Part shown: positions 21,507 through 32,480 of the stretch, one piece after another
Numbering within the stretch: position 1 is the first letter of the stretch
Layout: every line of letters starts with the position of its first letter
From: Arion vulgaris
Lineage: Eukaryota; Mollusca; Gastropoda; Stylommatophora; Arionidae
Assembly (NCBI GenBank): GCA_020796225.1
Contig: CM036761.1
Coordinates: 38,996,428 to 39,060,427 of the forward strand
DNA length: 64,000 nucleotides
Reading direction: 5' to 3'
Translations under genes and position numbers: made by a program
The notes under the pieces: model-generated
Told to the model about the DNA's origin: nothing
Database searches by the model: none
The model's input: the letters and a program-made list of their open reading frames with translations, nothing else

Positions 21507-22531
21507 TTAACTCTTAACCATTGCAGTTTTAAGGTTTTTCTATATTTTGATGCCCTGCTCTATATTTAGCAACCATACAAATTATTTGCATTGAAAATAG
21601 GCATGTTATATATGGTTGGAAAGTTAATTGGATGGGCTATCAGGATATATGGTTTTAACATAAGTGTGATGTAATTTATGATATCTGTAACCTACTTATG
21701 AAAAGTCTAAAAAAAGATTATTCTACAAATGACAACTTTTTACAGTCACAAGAAGAGAAAAAATAAGTATGACGAATATAATGGAATCTTTTACTAGTCT
21801 TTTAAAGTCTTCATATTTGCAAAACATATATGAATTTAAACACGTTTGGAAAATATGAAAGGCAGTAATCATGAAATTTATAATATTCAATATTTTCATA
21901 TTGTAAAGAAAAAAGTCAATAAATATAACCTTCAAGAGAAAATGATGCCGAATTGGTCTAGTAAGCAGCCCATAAAGAACTAGCACTTATAGTAGCATAC
22001 ATAAACATTAAATAGGTATATAATTTCTAAACATTGCAAGTAAAGATATTATTGAACAAAAATATGATTACGCAATGATATTTGATAGACAAAATAATCA
22101 GGAAAAATAGTTATCGGGCATCTTGCAAACAGAGTCAAAGTGACACAGGCATAGAATGTTTATCTGACTCAAGCATAGATATTTCAAGAATCACTGGTGA
22201 CTTCATCAGGACAGTAATCTGAGTAATCTGAGTATTAGAATCCATTTTATCACATATTTGGGGCTTTTTGGCTGGAGCAATTTGGACGTTTCTCTTTCTT
22301 CAAAATGGCAAGTGGGAAATAAGGTGTGCTCCAGTCAACGAGATTAGACATCTAAAAAATATATAATTAATTTTTTATAATTTTTATTAGATTATCATAT
22401 GTTCTGCATTAGATAACATAAATTTTACCAACTTAAATGCAAAATAGATACAAAATTATGGCCACTTAAATAGGCATGTTGCATCGATCATAAATGATCG
22501 AAATTGCATTATCCCAATGGTTAAGGGTTAA
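21507..22531. mobile_element. possible non-autonomous piggyBac-like element, ~1 kb
   Basis: TTAA at 21507-21510 is followed by CTCTTAACCATTG. The right end is CAATGGTTAAGGG followed by TTAA (22528-22531). These are inverted (12 of 13) terminal repeats bounded by TTAA, as in piggyBac insertions. A word aaataggcatgtt recurs in direct orientation near both ends (about 21595 and 22468). The interior is AT-rich without a clear transposase. PiggyBac is inference from TTAA and the CCCTTAA-type end. Confidence 0.5.
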
Positions 22532-22539
22532 TAATTGTT

Positions 22540-22705
22540 TCTTCATGCCTAGTTTTCCTAAAACTTGTTTATTTGTTGTTTTTCTGTCCATGAAACTCTG
22601 CCTATTCTTCTAAATATCCACATCTCAAATGCATCAATTCTGTCTTCTAACCAGTTCTGTTCATTGACCATTGTTTCCGAGCCATACATTCACTAACAGT
22701 AATTC
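22540..22705 (-). pseudogene. LINE fragment (RT C-terminal region)
   Basis: The minus strand reads MYGSETMVNEQNWLEDRIDA, then FEMWIFRRIGRVSWTEKQQI and NKQVL. This is the YGSE(T/S)W...K(I/L)xAFExWxxRRxxRIxWT signature that follows the RT domain in RTE/jockey-like LINEs. Confidence 0.7.
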
Positions 22706-23505
22706 ACTGATAGAAATATCTCAACTGGACCGTAGTATAAAATAGTATTTGCTCTTCATTCATACAATCTGACGCGGGTGGGAATTTTATTTATATTTGA
22801 AGTGTGGTTTAGACGTTAAGTCATTAAATGTTGTCTGAAGTCCTCGTCAAACAAGTTCCAGATGCTAACACAAGTGATGATTTCTTATTTGTAGACCAAA
22901 TTCAAGAGGAGATAACCGGTCGCTGAGTTGGTTATTTATTGTATCCTTTTTTTTAAGATGGCATGTTTTTCTTTCCGGATGTCCTAGGCCAGACTTATGC
23001 AAACTTTACTAGTTCCAGAGCAGAATGTTAAATAAAGAAGCTTGGTTGCCGATCAGTCTGAAAAATAAATACCTGAACTGGTTCTATTTTCGTTATACGA
23101 CATACATTGAATAACATCATGTGCTACGCCGGATGTGACCCTCGTACCGAGCATTGCATATCTTGTCCTTATTATTGCTCTCCATCTGTGTTTTATGGGA
23201 CGGGTTAGCGTAATGCATAGAGTGTTTGCTTATAGAATTAGGCACAAGAGGGTTGTGAGTTCATTCAAACATTCGACGTTCTTACGTGAGGAAAGGAATT
23301 GGTTCTCCTACCTCCTGCTCACTCCGATTTAGTAATGTGAAGTGGTACTTCATACCCTAAAATCTAAAAAAAGATATGGAATATAATTTTATTTTTATTG
23401 ATTTTTCTCATGGTGTACCCATTCTTCTTTTTTTAATTTTTGTATTTATTAAATTTATTTTTTATTTTATTTATGTATTCATGTATTCCTCTATTCATTT
23501 ATCCA
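22706..23505. other. mostly featureless; weak tRNA-like head near 23195
   Basis: At 23195-23270 the sequence ggttagcgtaatgcatagag and gggttgtgagttcattc could be degraded box A and box B of a SINE head. It matches no other copy here. The rest, including the AT-rich 23390-23500, shows nothing. Confidence 0.35.
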
Positions 23506-23765
23506 GTCAGTCAGTTAGTTAGTTAGTTGGTTGATTGTTAGCTAGTCAGTTAGTTAGTTGGTTGGTTGGTTGGTTGGTTGGTTGGTTGTTTGGTTGGTTG
23601 GTTGGTTGGTTGGTTGGTTGTTTGGTTGGTTGGTTGGTTGGTTGGTTGGTTGGTTGGTTGGTTGGTTGTTTCGTTGGTTAATTAATTGTTTGGCTGATTG
23701 GCTGGCTGGCTAACTTTTTGGTAGTTGGCTGACTGGCTGGACGATTGGTTGGTTGGTATGTTTTC
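23506..23765. repeat. (TTGG)n tetranucleotide array
   Basis: ggttggttggttgg dominates, with gtttggttgg and tagttagt interruptions, for about 260 bp. Confidence 0.95.
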
Positions 23766-24342
23766 AAAAATGAATAGTTGATTGTTTAATTTGTTTCTTA
23801 TTTAGCAGAACCAACCGGCCTCTTCTTTTTCATCTAGTTAGCGGCACATGACTCATTGCTAAGTTTTCATTGGGTTACTATTCCTGACCTCATTTGAACT
23901 TTTACGATTCTTCACTTTCATGATTTAAGTGTTCTTATCATCTACGTCTGGCCAACTTTATCTATTTTTGTCTCATTAATTCTCTCTCCTTCTTATAACC
24001 GAGTACTTGCATGCTGGTATATGAACTCCCCGTCTGCTTGTTTACATATACATGTCCTAGTGTGTAAGTAAACATTTTCAACAACACTGCTCCTTCTCGT
24101 AATATCTCCTGTCTGAAAGAATAAGAATTCATGAATTTCCGTATTTAAGATAAATAAAAATAGACAAGAAAAATTATGAGATAAAACACAAGCTTTTAAT
24201 ATTAGGAAAATACAAATTGTAGATGTGTTGGAGTGAAGGAACGACACAGTACGCAGAGAGGAAAAGCTGTAGACACGGTGTGTCACAAACATATATTAAT
24301 TGCACAAGTTTTGTGAACTGTGCACGGACATACATAAATTCT
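23766..24342. other. no recognisable feature
   Basis: Nothing identified. Confidence 0.45.
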
Positions 24343-25275
24343 GTCAACCAAGTATGGCACAATTGTACATCCGACTAAATATACATGTATGCAGTGGCGG
24401 CTCGTGATCATTTTTGTTGGTGGGGCCAGACAGAAATTTTCGGAAAAATCATGGTTTCGGTTAGGATATATTTTAATGTATAAAATAATAAATACACGTT
24501 ACACCTTATTTTTGGTGGGGCCCGACCCACTGGCCCTTAATGACGAGCCGCCACTGCACGTATGGGACAATTGTACATCTAACTAAATATACACGTATGG
24601 TACAATTGTACATCCGACTAAATATACACGTATGGTACAATTGTACATCCGACTAAATATACACGTATGGTACAATTGTACATCCGACTAAATATACACG
24701 TATTGTTGTGTACAATTATACATCCGACTAAATATACACGTATTGTTGTGTTCAATTGTACATCCGACTAAATATACAAGTATTGTTGTGTTCAATTATA
24801 CATCCGACTAAATATACACGTATGGTACAATTGTACATCCGATTAAATATACACGTATGGTACAATTATACATCCGACTAAATATACACGTATGGAACAA
24901 TTGTACATCCGATTAAATAAATATACACGTATGGAACAATTGTACATCCGACTAAATATACACGTATTGTTGTGTTCAATTGTACATCCAACTAAATATA
25001 CACGTATGGTACAATTATACATCCGACTAAATATACACGTATGGTACAATTGTACATCCGACTAAATATACACGTATTGTTGTGTTCAATTGTACATCCG
25101 ACTAAATATACACGTATTGTTGTGTTCAATTGTACATCCGACTAAATATACACGTATTGTTGTGTTCAATTGTACATCCGACTAAATATACACGTATGGT
25201 ACAATTATACATCCGACTAAATATACACGTATGGAACAATTGTACATCCGATTAAATAAATATACAAGTGTGGGG
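24343..25275. repeat. 35/40-bp tandem array interrupted by a MITE
   Basis: The basic unit is cacgtatggtacaattgtac followed by atccgactaaatata (35 bp). A second type has cacgtattgttgtgttcaat (40 bp). About two dozen units alternate between the two types. The element at 24392-24556 sits in the first unit. Confidence 0.9.
24392..24556 (+). mobile_element. 165-bp hAT-type MITE inside a tandem array
   Basis: Terminal inverted repeats CAGTGGCGGCTCGT and ACGAGCCGCCACTG. Subterminal gatcatttttgttggtgggg and ggggcccgacccactggccc also belong to the family. Flanks CATGTATG (24384-24391) and CACGTATG (24557-24564) are an 8-bp duplication with one difference. The right flank equals the array consensus, so the left copy mutated or the array homogenised afterwards. 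Confidence 0.88.
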
Positions 25276-25379
25276 CAATTCTTTTCTACTTTTGGCGATT
25301 GAAGGAGATTGGAACCCCTCCTCGACAAGTTCAAGTCGTCCGACTGTAGTTGTTGGTGTCTGGTTCACTTAGAAGAGAA

Positions 25380-25540
25380 TGTGGGACGAGAGTTATGTGT
25401 GCGTGGTGTGTTTGTGCTTGTACGTGTGTATATACGCATGTGCGTGAGTGTGCGTGTTTTGCGTGTTGTCGTGTGTGCGTGTGTGCGTGCGTGCGTGCAT
25501 GTATGTGTACGTATGTGTGTGTGTGGTATGCCCACCTGGA
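25380..25540. repeat. GT-rich microsatellite
   Basis: gtgtgcgtgtgtgcgtgcgt-type imperfect dinucleotide repeat. The Cys/Val-rich open frames over it are not genes. Confidence 0.85.
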
Positions 25541-25791
25541 CGTGTATAAAAATGGAGAATGACTAAGACAGAAATATTTACCTGGTAATTTAATGTGAAA
25601 TTTTCAGATCATACATCATATCCTCAAATTTCTCTTCTATACATCCCCTTGTCTCTCTATCACTTTACCCTTTTCTTATTTTAAGCTCCATGTTATTGAT
25701 AGATTTGTCTATAGTTTGTTTATAAATGTTACCTTGCATCTCATTTCTTTTATCTCTCCACCCACATAATGCAATCGCAATATATTGTATA

Positions 25792-25955
25792 CAGGGGCGG
25801 CTCGTGATCATTTTTGTTGGTGAGGCCAGCCATTTTTTTCGGATAAATCCTGGTTTTTGGTTGCTATATTTTAATTTATAAAATAATAAATACACGTTAT
25901 ACATTATTTTTGGTGGGGCCCGACACCACTGGCCCTTAATGACGAGCCGCCACTG
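25792..25955 (+). mobile_element. 164-bp hAT-type MITE with perfect 8-bp TSD
   Basis: Second short copy of the 24392 family: CAGGGGCGGCTCGTGATCAT at the left, TTAATGACGAGCCGCCACTG at the right. Flanks ATTGTATA (25784-25791) and ATTGTATA (25956-25963) are identical, confirming transposition by an 8-bp-TSD (hAT-type) transposase. Confidence 0.9.
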
Positions 25956-25963
25956 ATTGTATA

Positions 25964-26489
25964 CATTTATTTATGCTGCATGTCTCTTTCCCCTTTCCGT
26001 GCCGGCTGGGGTTGGCGATTATGAACATTTCCCACTTTTTATTTCTAGTATGGTTCAACATCTAGGCTAGTTACTTTCTTCTACAACCCCGAGGAAACGC
26101 TGTCAATTATTGTCACTCTTTGCTGCCCCTGTCTCATTTCCTATTAATTGTACATGCTGTCACGATTTGCTGAAATTATCTACTTCTCGTTACATGGACA
26201 TTAAGAATTCATTATTTGATCTAGATATGTGCACTATTTTCTTGTATGAATTTGTGCATATTGTTACGTTTATTTTGTTTTCAAATATCACAGTGACACA
26301 ATTAAAGAACGCTTAGTAAAATAAATTCAACTTCCATCAAAATCAAATAATTATATTATCATTCTGTTTATTTATTGCTTGCAGAACTAACGTCATAACA
26401 CTCTAATGTCATTAATCAAATTGATATCGATAGTTAATCTAATGAGCATCGTCTCATTTGTTTGCATAGATGGTCCTTGTATATTACTC
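25964..26489. other. no recognisable feature
   Basis: Nothing identified. Confidence 0.45.
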
Positions 26490-26770
26490 AAGTAGTACTA
26501 TGTCCATTGCGGAACGTCGCTTTCAACATAACCTTCCTGATAAACTCTGTCTCAAACAAATTCTCCCACCTCCTCCAACGTCATGTTCAAAGTTTCTATG
26601 ATGTCCTGCTGTCTCCACCTTGGTCGTCCCCTGCCTCGAACTACAAAATCCTGCCTCCCATTACCAATCTCACCAAACCACTGGGACGTTTAACGTGGCC
26701 AAAATAGTTCATCTTCCGGGACATTATTATATTTTTTAGCCAATTCACCCCGATATGCAGTTCTTGCAGA
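26490..26770 (-). pseudogene. LINE C-terminal fragment (lineage zeta-like)
   Basis: In broken minus-strand frames the words RGRGRPRWRQQDIIE, LNMTLEEVGEF-like and SRKMNYFGHVK-like appear. This is the conserved ORF2 C-terminus (FGHVKR, RGRxRxRWxQ, LxMTLEEAxE) with several frameshifts. Confidence 0.5.
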
Positions 26771-27428
26771 AATGTATTTTACTATCGATATGTAAAAGCA
26801 CATCTTCAAGGCTTCCAGAAGTGCATACTTCACGTGTAATTCGGTTGAAGTTAAGACAGTAATAAACAGTCTCGGTATAAATTAAATCACATTTACTGTT
26901 AGAAGGGATACAACCTAGAGATGTCTGCTCTAGAGTCAGGGATAACATATTGATCTAGACATTGCTTTAACTCCAACCGGAGCATCCAGTGAACCATTAT
27001 ATCTGGCTACCAAGACAAGGATTCACGTGATCTCCACCATGATGAAGCCTACTACTGACGGACATATGCGTAGCTGATATAAAGGGGTTTGCTATTTCAT
27101 CTTCAGACCGACTTCGACACTAGAATCACAACAAAGTCTCATATGGGAGGTTAAACGACTACCCGCTGATAACATTGCCTAAAACACCACAACATAAAGC
27201 GGCCCTTTAAGTTTGAAGGAAAGCTCTTGAAATTTTAACTAAATTAAAACATTAATAAGGTGTTCATTCCCTGTGATTTACTCTTTAAAAAATAGTGTTA
27301 GACTGGTGTTTTGTTTGACTAGCGACATACAATATGCGATGTGGTTGACGTCATGTTAGTCGACTTTAGTTTATACAGTTACTCTGATATCTAACAAACT
27401 AAGGCGAAATCGACAGGATACTCGTCTA
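26771..27428. other. no recognisable feature
   Basis: Nothing identified. Confidence 0.45.
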
Positions 27429-27515
27429 GTGTCAAAAAAAGTTCCACTTAAACTGAGAGTCGAACCGAGATGACCCGCCTAGAAGGCAAGAGCATTAACC
27501 GATATACTGTCTGGT
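27429..27515 (-). repeat. tRNA-like SINE head, family unassigned
   Basis: The minus strand shows a tRNA-like module: tatatcggttaatgctcttg (box A) and atctcggttcgactctcagt (box B), spaced as in a tRNA. It lacks a believable full cloverleaf and continues into unrelated sequence, so it is called a SINE head rather than a tRNA gene. Confidence 0.5.
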
Positions 27516-27575
27516 ATATTTCTGGAAATATATCTTGTCTAAATTAGTCGCAAGCATAAACGTATCACAATATGT

Positions 27576-27829
27576 TTCTTCTTCCTCTTTGCGTTCGTTC
27601 TTTAAAAACCAATTTTAATCACTATTTGTGATATGTTTGATCTTTGCCAAGAAAGTGTATACGTTGCACATTGGTTGTAGGCCCCTAAACGCATAGAGTT
27701 CTACACGTTTAGGACATGTGCATTCGATTTCAGCCAAACCTCCTTGGTCGCCTCTTACGACATGCATGGCAAGTAACAGTGGTTCTATTCTTTACACCCC
27801 AGATTTGGGCCCCGGTAACCACTCGGGCG
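27576..27829 (-). repeat. SINE family B, near full length
   Basis: Minus strand: cgcccgagtggttaccgggg, gtaaagaatagaaccactgt, core catgtcgtaagaggcgacca, aggaggtttggctgaaatcg, cgtttaggggcctacaacc, then the tail with aaagaacgaacgcaaagagg and (GAA)n. It matches the TSD-defined copy at 53391. Confidence 0.85.
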
Positions 27830-28220
27830 GACAAGATGCTAGAGATACAAACTCTACTGTCTGGTATAGATATAAAAAAGAGTACACATTCATAATCACT
27901 TTGAATCGACGCAGTAACAGTACAATATCAGAACAAGCAGAAACACTGCACTGATTTCATCGACATGTAAAAGTGGGAATAAGAAAGACAATATAGACTA
28001 GCCTCAACATAAAGAATACTGCTACAAAAACCAACACTTAAAAACACATTATTATTTTGTTAGATACTTGCTAGGAAGAAACGAAATACAGTTCAGTGAA
28101 AATAGAATAACTCACAAACAATATACAACAAGAATAAAAGGTGACAGTCATGCAGAATGAGAGAATATCAGCGAAGTAGCAGTAACAATAAATAGAATAT
28201 ATGGTTGTAAATGAAATAAT

Positions 28221-28442
28221 GGCGTCTGTGGTTAGGGGATAGTGACTCGGTCTATTAACCCGACGTTCTGAGTTCGAATCACGCTGCGGACAGTTTTGCT
28301 GCAATTGTTTCGTGTGGATTTTTACAAAGGACCTTTCGTTCAGAAAGCAATGGCAACTACTGAACGTAATAATGCCTAGAAAATCACAAACAGCGTTAAA
28401 AGCTGGGGTTTATTCGCAAAGTCATGTAAAGGATATGCAATT
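28221..28442 (+). repeat. SINE family D, near full length
   Basis: Head ggcgtctgtggttaggggat (box A) and gagttcgaatcacgctgcgg (box B), body with gtttcgtgtggatttttaca, and 3' end catgtaaaggatatgcaatt. The flanks share tgaaataa (before 28221 and shortly after 28442), a probable short TSD. Confidence 0.88.
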
Positions 28443-28924
28443 AACTGAAATAAAATAATGCGTAGATGAATAATGAAAATGACAAATAGATTTCTGTCAC
28501 AGAAGTAAACGAAAGTCACAAATAAAATATTTCACAACATTCGTGCAAGATAATATTATGTTCATATTTTATCAGATATATTGTATATGTTTCTATTCGT
28601 GTTTAAATTGTAAAATATGTTGTGTTTAATCGCTCTTCATAAATGTCATTAGTGCTTTATTTTATCTCTAACATTTCCAGTGCACCAGATCGCTACGTAC
28701 TTCAGAACCGACAAACACAACAGCACTAAGAGAACCGTGACGGTATGCACTGGATTTAAACGAAAAACTTGTCTGAAGAAAAGAATATGGTTATGATCCA
28801 TCACTCAGACCAAGTATAATAATTATCCATCCCTTATCTTCGACACCAACACTTTTTTTAAAAAAACATTCCCTGCTTTTCTTTCTCCTGGTCTCTATGA
28901 ATCATGGTTTCAGCATTATGAAAG
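28443..28924. other. no recognisable feature
   Basis: AT-rich; nothing identified. Confidence 0.45.
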
Positions 28925-30280
28925 CTTAGGTATTAGTCGAATGTTGTCGATTAGTTAAGGGTTCTTGGTTTGACTAGTTGAGTGTTGTTAGTCTCCATTA
29001 GATGAGTGTTGTTGTGTTCAACTAGTTGAGTGTTGTTGTGTTCAAGTAGTTGAGTGTTCTTGGTTTGACTAGTTGAGTGTTGTTAGTCTCCATTAGATGA
29101 GTGTTGTTGTGTTCAACTAGTTGAGTGTTGTTGTGTTCAAGTAGTTGAGTGTTCTTGGTTTGACTAGTTGAGTGTTGTTAGTCTCCATTAGATGAGTGTT
29201 GTTGTGTTCAACTAGTTGAGTGTTGTTGTGTTCAAGTAGTTGAGTGTTCTTGGTTTGACTAGTTGAGTGTTGTTAGTCTCCATTAGATGAGTGTTGTTGT
29301 GTTCAACTAGTTAAGTGTTCTTGGTTTGACTAGTTGAGTGTTGTTAGTCTCCATTAGATGAGTGTTGTTGTGTTCAAGTAGTTAAGTGTTCTTGGTTTGA
29401 CTAGTTGAGTGTTGTTAGTCTCCATTAGATGAGTGTTGTTGTGTTCAACTAGTTGAGTGTTGTTGTGTTGAAGTAGTTGAATGTTGTTGTGTTCAAGTAG
29501 TTGAGTGTTGTTGTGTTCAACTAGTTGAGTGTTGTTGTGTTCAACTAGTTGAGTGTTGTTGTGTTCAAGTAGTTGAGTGTTGTTGTGTTCAAGTAGTTGA
29601 GTGTTGTTGTGTTCAACTAGTTGAGTGTTGTTGTGTTCAACTAGTTGAGTGTTGTTGTGTTCAAGTAGTTGAGTGTTGTTGTGTTCAAGTAGTTGAGTGT
29701 TGTTGTGTTCAACTAGTTGAGTGTTGTTGTGTTCAAGTAGTTGAGTGTTGTTGTGTTCAAGTAGTTGAGTGTTGTTGTGTTCAAGTAGTTGAGTGTTGTT
29801 GTGTTCAACTAGTTGAGTGTTGTTGTGTTCAAGTAGTTGAGTGTTGTTGTGTTCAAGTAGTTGAGTGTTGTTGTGTTCAACTAGTTGAATGTTGTTGTGT
29901 TCAAGTAGTTGAGTGTTGTTGTGTTCAAGTAGTTGAGTGTTGTTGTGTTCAACTAGTTGAGTGTTGTTGTGTTCAAGTAGTTGAGTGTTGTTGTGTTCAA
30001 CTAGTTGAGTGTTGTTGTGTTCAAGTAGTTGAGTGTTGTTGTGTTCAAGTAGTTGAGTGTTGTTGTGTTCAACTAGTTGAATGTTGTTGTGTTCAAGTAG
30101 TTGAGTGTTGTTGTGTTCAAGTAGTTGAGTGTTGTTGTGTTCAACTAGTTGAGTGTTGTTGTGTTCAAGTAGTTGAGTGTTGTTGTGTTCAACTAGTTGA
30201 GTGTTGTTGTGTTCAAGTAGTTGAGTGTTGTTGTGTTCAACTAGTTGAGTGTTGTTGTGTTTAGCTAGTTGAGTGTTGTA
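28925..30280. repeat. 24-bp satellite with two monomer types and higher-order repeats
   Basis: The unit is ttgagtgttgttgtgttcaa followed by gtag or ctag (24 bp). The ctag type creates the palindrome TCAACTAGTTGA. In the left third a 95-bp higher-order unit (containing ttcttggtttgactag and tagtctccattagatg) repeats, for example at 29056, 29151 and 29246. On the right, a 192-bp block of eight monomers recurs (ctagttgaatg at 29881 and 30073). Decayed copies trail to about 30430. Confidence 0.93.
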
Positions 30281-30529
30281 GGTTAGTCACATTTTATTGG
30301 TTCGTCAGGTGTTGTCAGTTTGTTGCATTTTTTTAATAATCAGGTCATCCCAACTTTGTCGGTTAGTCGAATGTCGTTGGTTAGTGAACTGTTGTTGATT
30401 GGTCAGTTGCTTTTGGGTAATCATGTGATGTTTTAGTCGTGGCCTCCGGTAACATAAGGTCGGCGAGCTCAGGTAAACAATTCAAAGAAATAAGACCATA
30501 ACCGTCGAGTAACCTCGCATTCCAGTATT

Positions 30530-31425
30530 GTTAGATAGGGACAAATTCATTATAAAATCAATACAACATGCTAAATCAAAGTTAAATTATGTTACAAGTT
30601 AAGTTTAACACTAAGGAATATCAGTATTATAACATTCTAAATCAAAGTTAAATTATGTTACAAGTTAAGTTTAACACTAACTAATATCAGTATTATTACA
30701 TGCTAAATCAAAGTTAAATTATGTTACAAGTTAAGTTTAACACTAACTAATATCAGTATTATAACATGCTAAATAAAAGTTAAATTATGTTACAAGTTAA
30801 GTTTAACACTAACTAATATCAGTGTTATAACATGCTAAATCAAAGTTAAATTATGTTATAAGTTAAGTTTAATACTAACTAATATCAGTATTATAACATT
30901 CTAAATCAAAGTTAAATTATGTTACAAGTTAAGTTTACCACTACCTAATATCAGTATTATAACATGCTAAATCAAAGTTAAATTATGTTATAAGTTAAAT
31001 TTAATACTAACTAATATCAGTATTATAACATTCTAAATCAAAGTTAAATTATGTTATAAGTTAAGTTTAATACTAACTAATATCAGTATTATAACATTCT
31101 AAATCGAAGTTAAATTATGTTATAAGTTAAGTTTAATACTAACTAATATCAGTATTATAACATTCTAAATCAAAGTTAAATTATGTTACAAGTGAAGTTT
31201 ACCACTAACTAATATCAGTATTATAACATTCTAAATCAAAGTTAAATTATGTTACAAGTTAAGTTTAACACTAACTAATATCAGTATTATAACATTCTAA
31301 ATCAAAGTTAAATTATGTTATAAGTTAAGTTTAATACTAACTAATATCAGTATTATAACATTCTAAATCAAAGTTAAATTATGTAACAAGTTAAGTTTAA
31401 CAATAAGGAATAACAATATTATTAA
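30530..31425. repeat. 66-bp satellite, about 13 copies
   Basis: The unit begins ctaaatcaaagttaaattat, continues gttacaagttaagtttaaca and ends in tatcagtattataacatg. Starts at 30571, 30637 and 30703 give a 66-bp period. Variants are point changes only (for example ttacaag/ttataag), showing even homogenisation. Confidence 0.95.
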
Positions 31426-31609
31426 CATTTTTCTTTAATAAATAACCATGGACTTGTAGAATTGTGTAAAATTGTAGAAAACCTGAAAGGATTCTATCAA
31501 ACACTTATAAAAACCAGCCCCACATTAAACATCAATTTTGGTTTTCGCGTCTGAGCTAGTCGGCATTATGTTGCCGGAGGCACGGTTTTAGTTATGTACT
31601 GTCGGTTGA

Positions 31610-32270
31610 AATAGCAGTAGATGAACGTCATTTAAATAAATGGAGACATACTGACAACACTGTCTTGATAGAAAGAAAAAATAAAATAGAACTCCAGAAA
31701 CTAATTAATATCGTGTTGGCAGAAAGTAACAACAACGGCTTAAGTCTGAATAGCAAGAAGACAGAAGCTATGATTATCTCACAAAGGCAGGTTCCATCAA
31801 ATTGCACCATCAAAGTAAATAGAACAAAGCTAAGACAAGTCCACCAACTCAAATACCTTGGAACCCAGATAACATCAGATGGTAGATATAGATCAGAAAT
31901 AAAGAGTAGAACATCTATGGCAAAAACAGTATTCCAGAAAATGAAAGCCATTCTATGTAAAATGTCATTGTGAATCAAAGTCAGACGCCGCTCTTCAGTG
32001 CTAATAGGACTCATATTCACATATGGAAACCAGTCATGGACAATAAATAAACGGATAAGAAAATCTCTTGAGGCCGCACAAATTTGGTTTTACATAAGAA
32101 TTCTAAGAATCCCATGGGCTGCTAAAGAACTAATGTTGATGTATTGAAAGAGGTCAAGGTGCAGAGAAAATGGTATCAATATAAGAGACAATCATCATTT
32201 TTCTGTCAAGTAATGGGAAAGTGGGTTTTAAACATATTATGACAACTGTACCATTATCGACACTCATCTC
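31610..32270 (+). pseudogene. LINE RT C-terminal half and thumb (lineage gamma)
   Basis: The translation includes HTDNTVLIERKNKIELQKLI at the position of the RT catalytic box (YADDTVL in live relatives, so both catalytic Asp context and Tyr are lost). NNGLSLNSKKTEAMIISQRQ and LKYLGTQITSDGRYRSEIKS follow, then after a stop ILRIPWAAKELM. It is a dead copy with several frame breaks. Lineage members also lie at 36735, 37640, 47936 and 54345. Confidence 0.8.
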
Positions 32271-32344
32271 TCTCAATATGGTCAGCGACTGAGATTCACA
32301 ACCCCTTAATTCATATGTTCCAAAAGACTCTCAACGCTTTAAGA

Positions 32345-32480
32345 ATGTCATTTCGGTCCATTGCAGTGTCAGTCCTTTGATATCGTAGCCGTGCTAGCCA
32401 ATCTATCAGCTCTTTCATTACCTTCAATTCCGGCATGCCCAGGGACCGAAAATGAAGGTGATCTCTCCGATCCCTTTTTG
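32345..32480 (-). pseudogene. LINE RNase H fragment
   Basis: The minus strand reads PGHAGIEGNERADRLASTAT, the conserved C-terminal RNase H motif (WxPGHxxIxGNExAD) of jockey-like LINEs, followed by stops. The rest of the element is missing. Confidence 0.7.
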
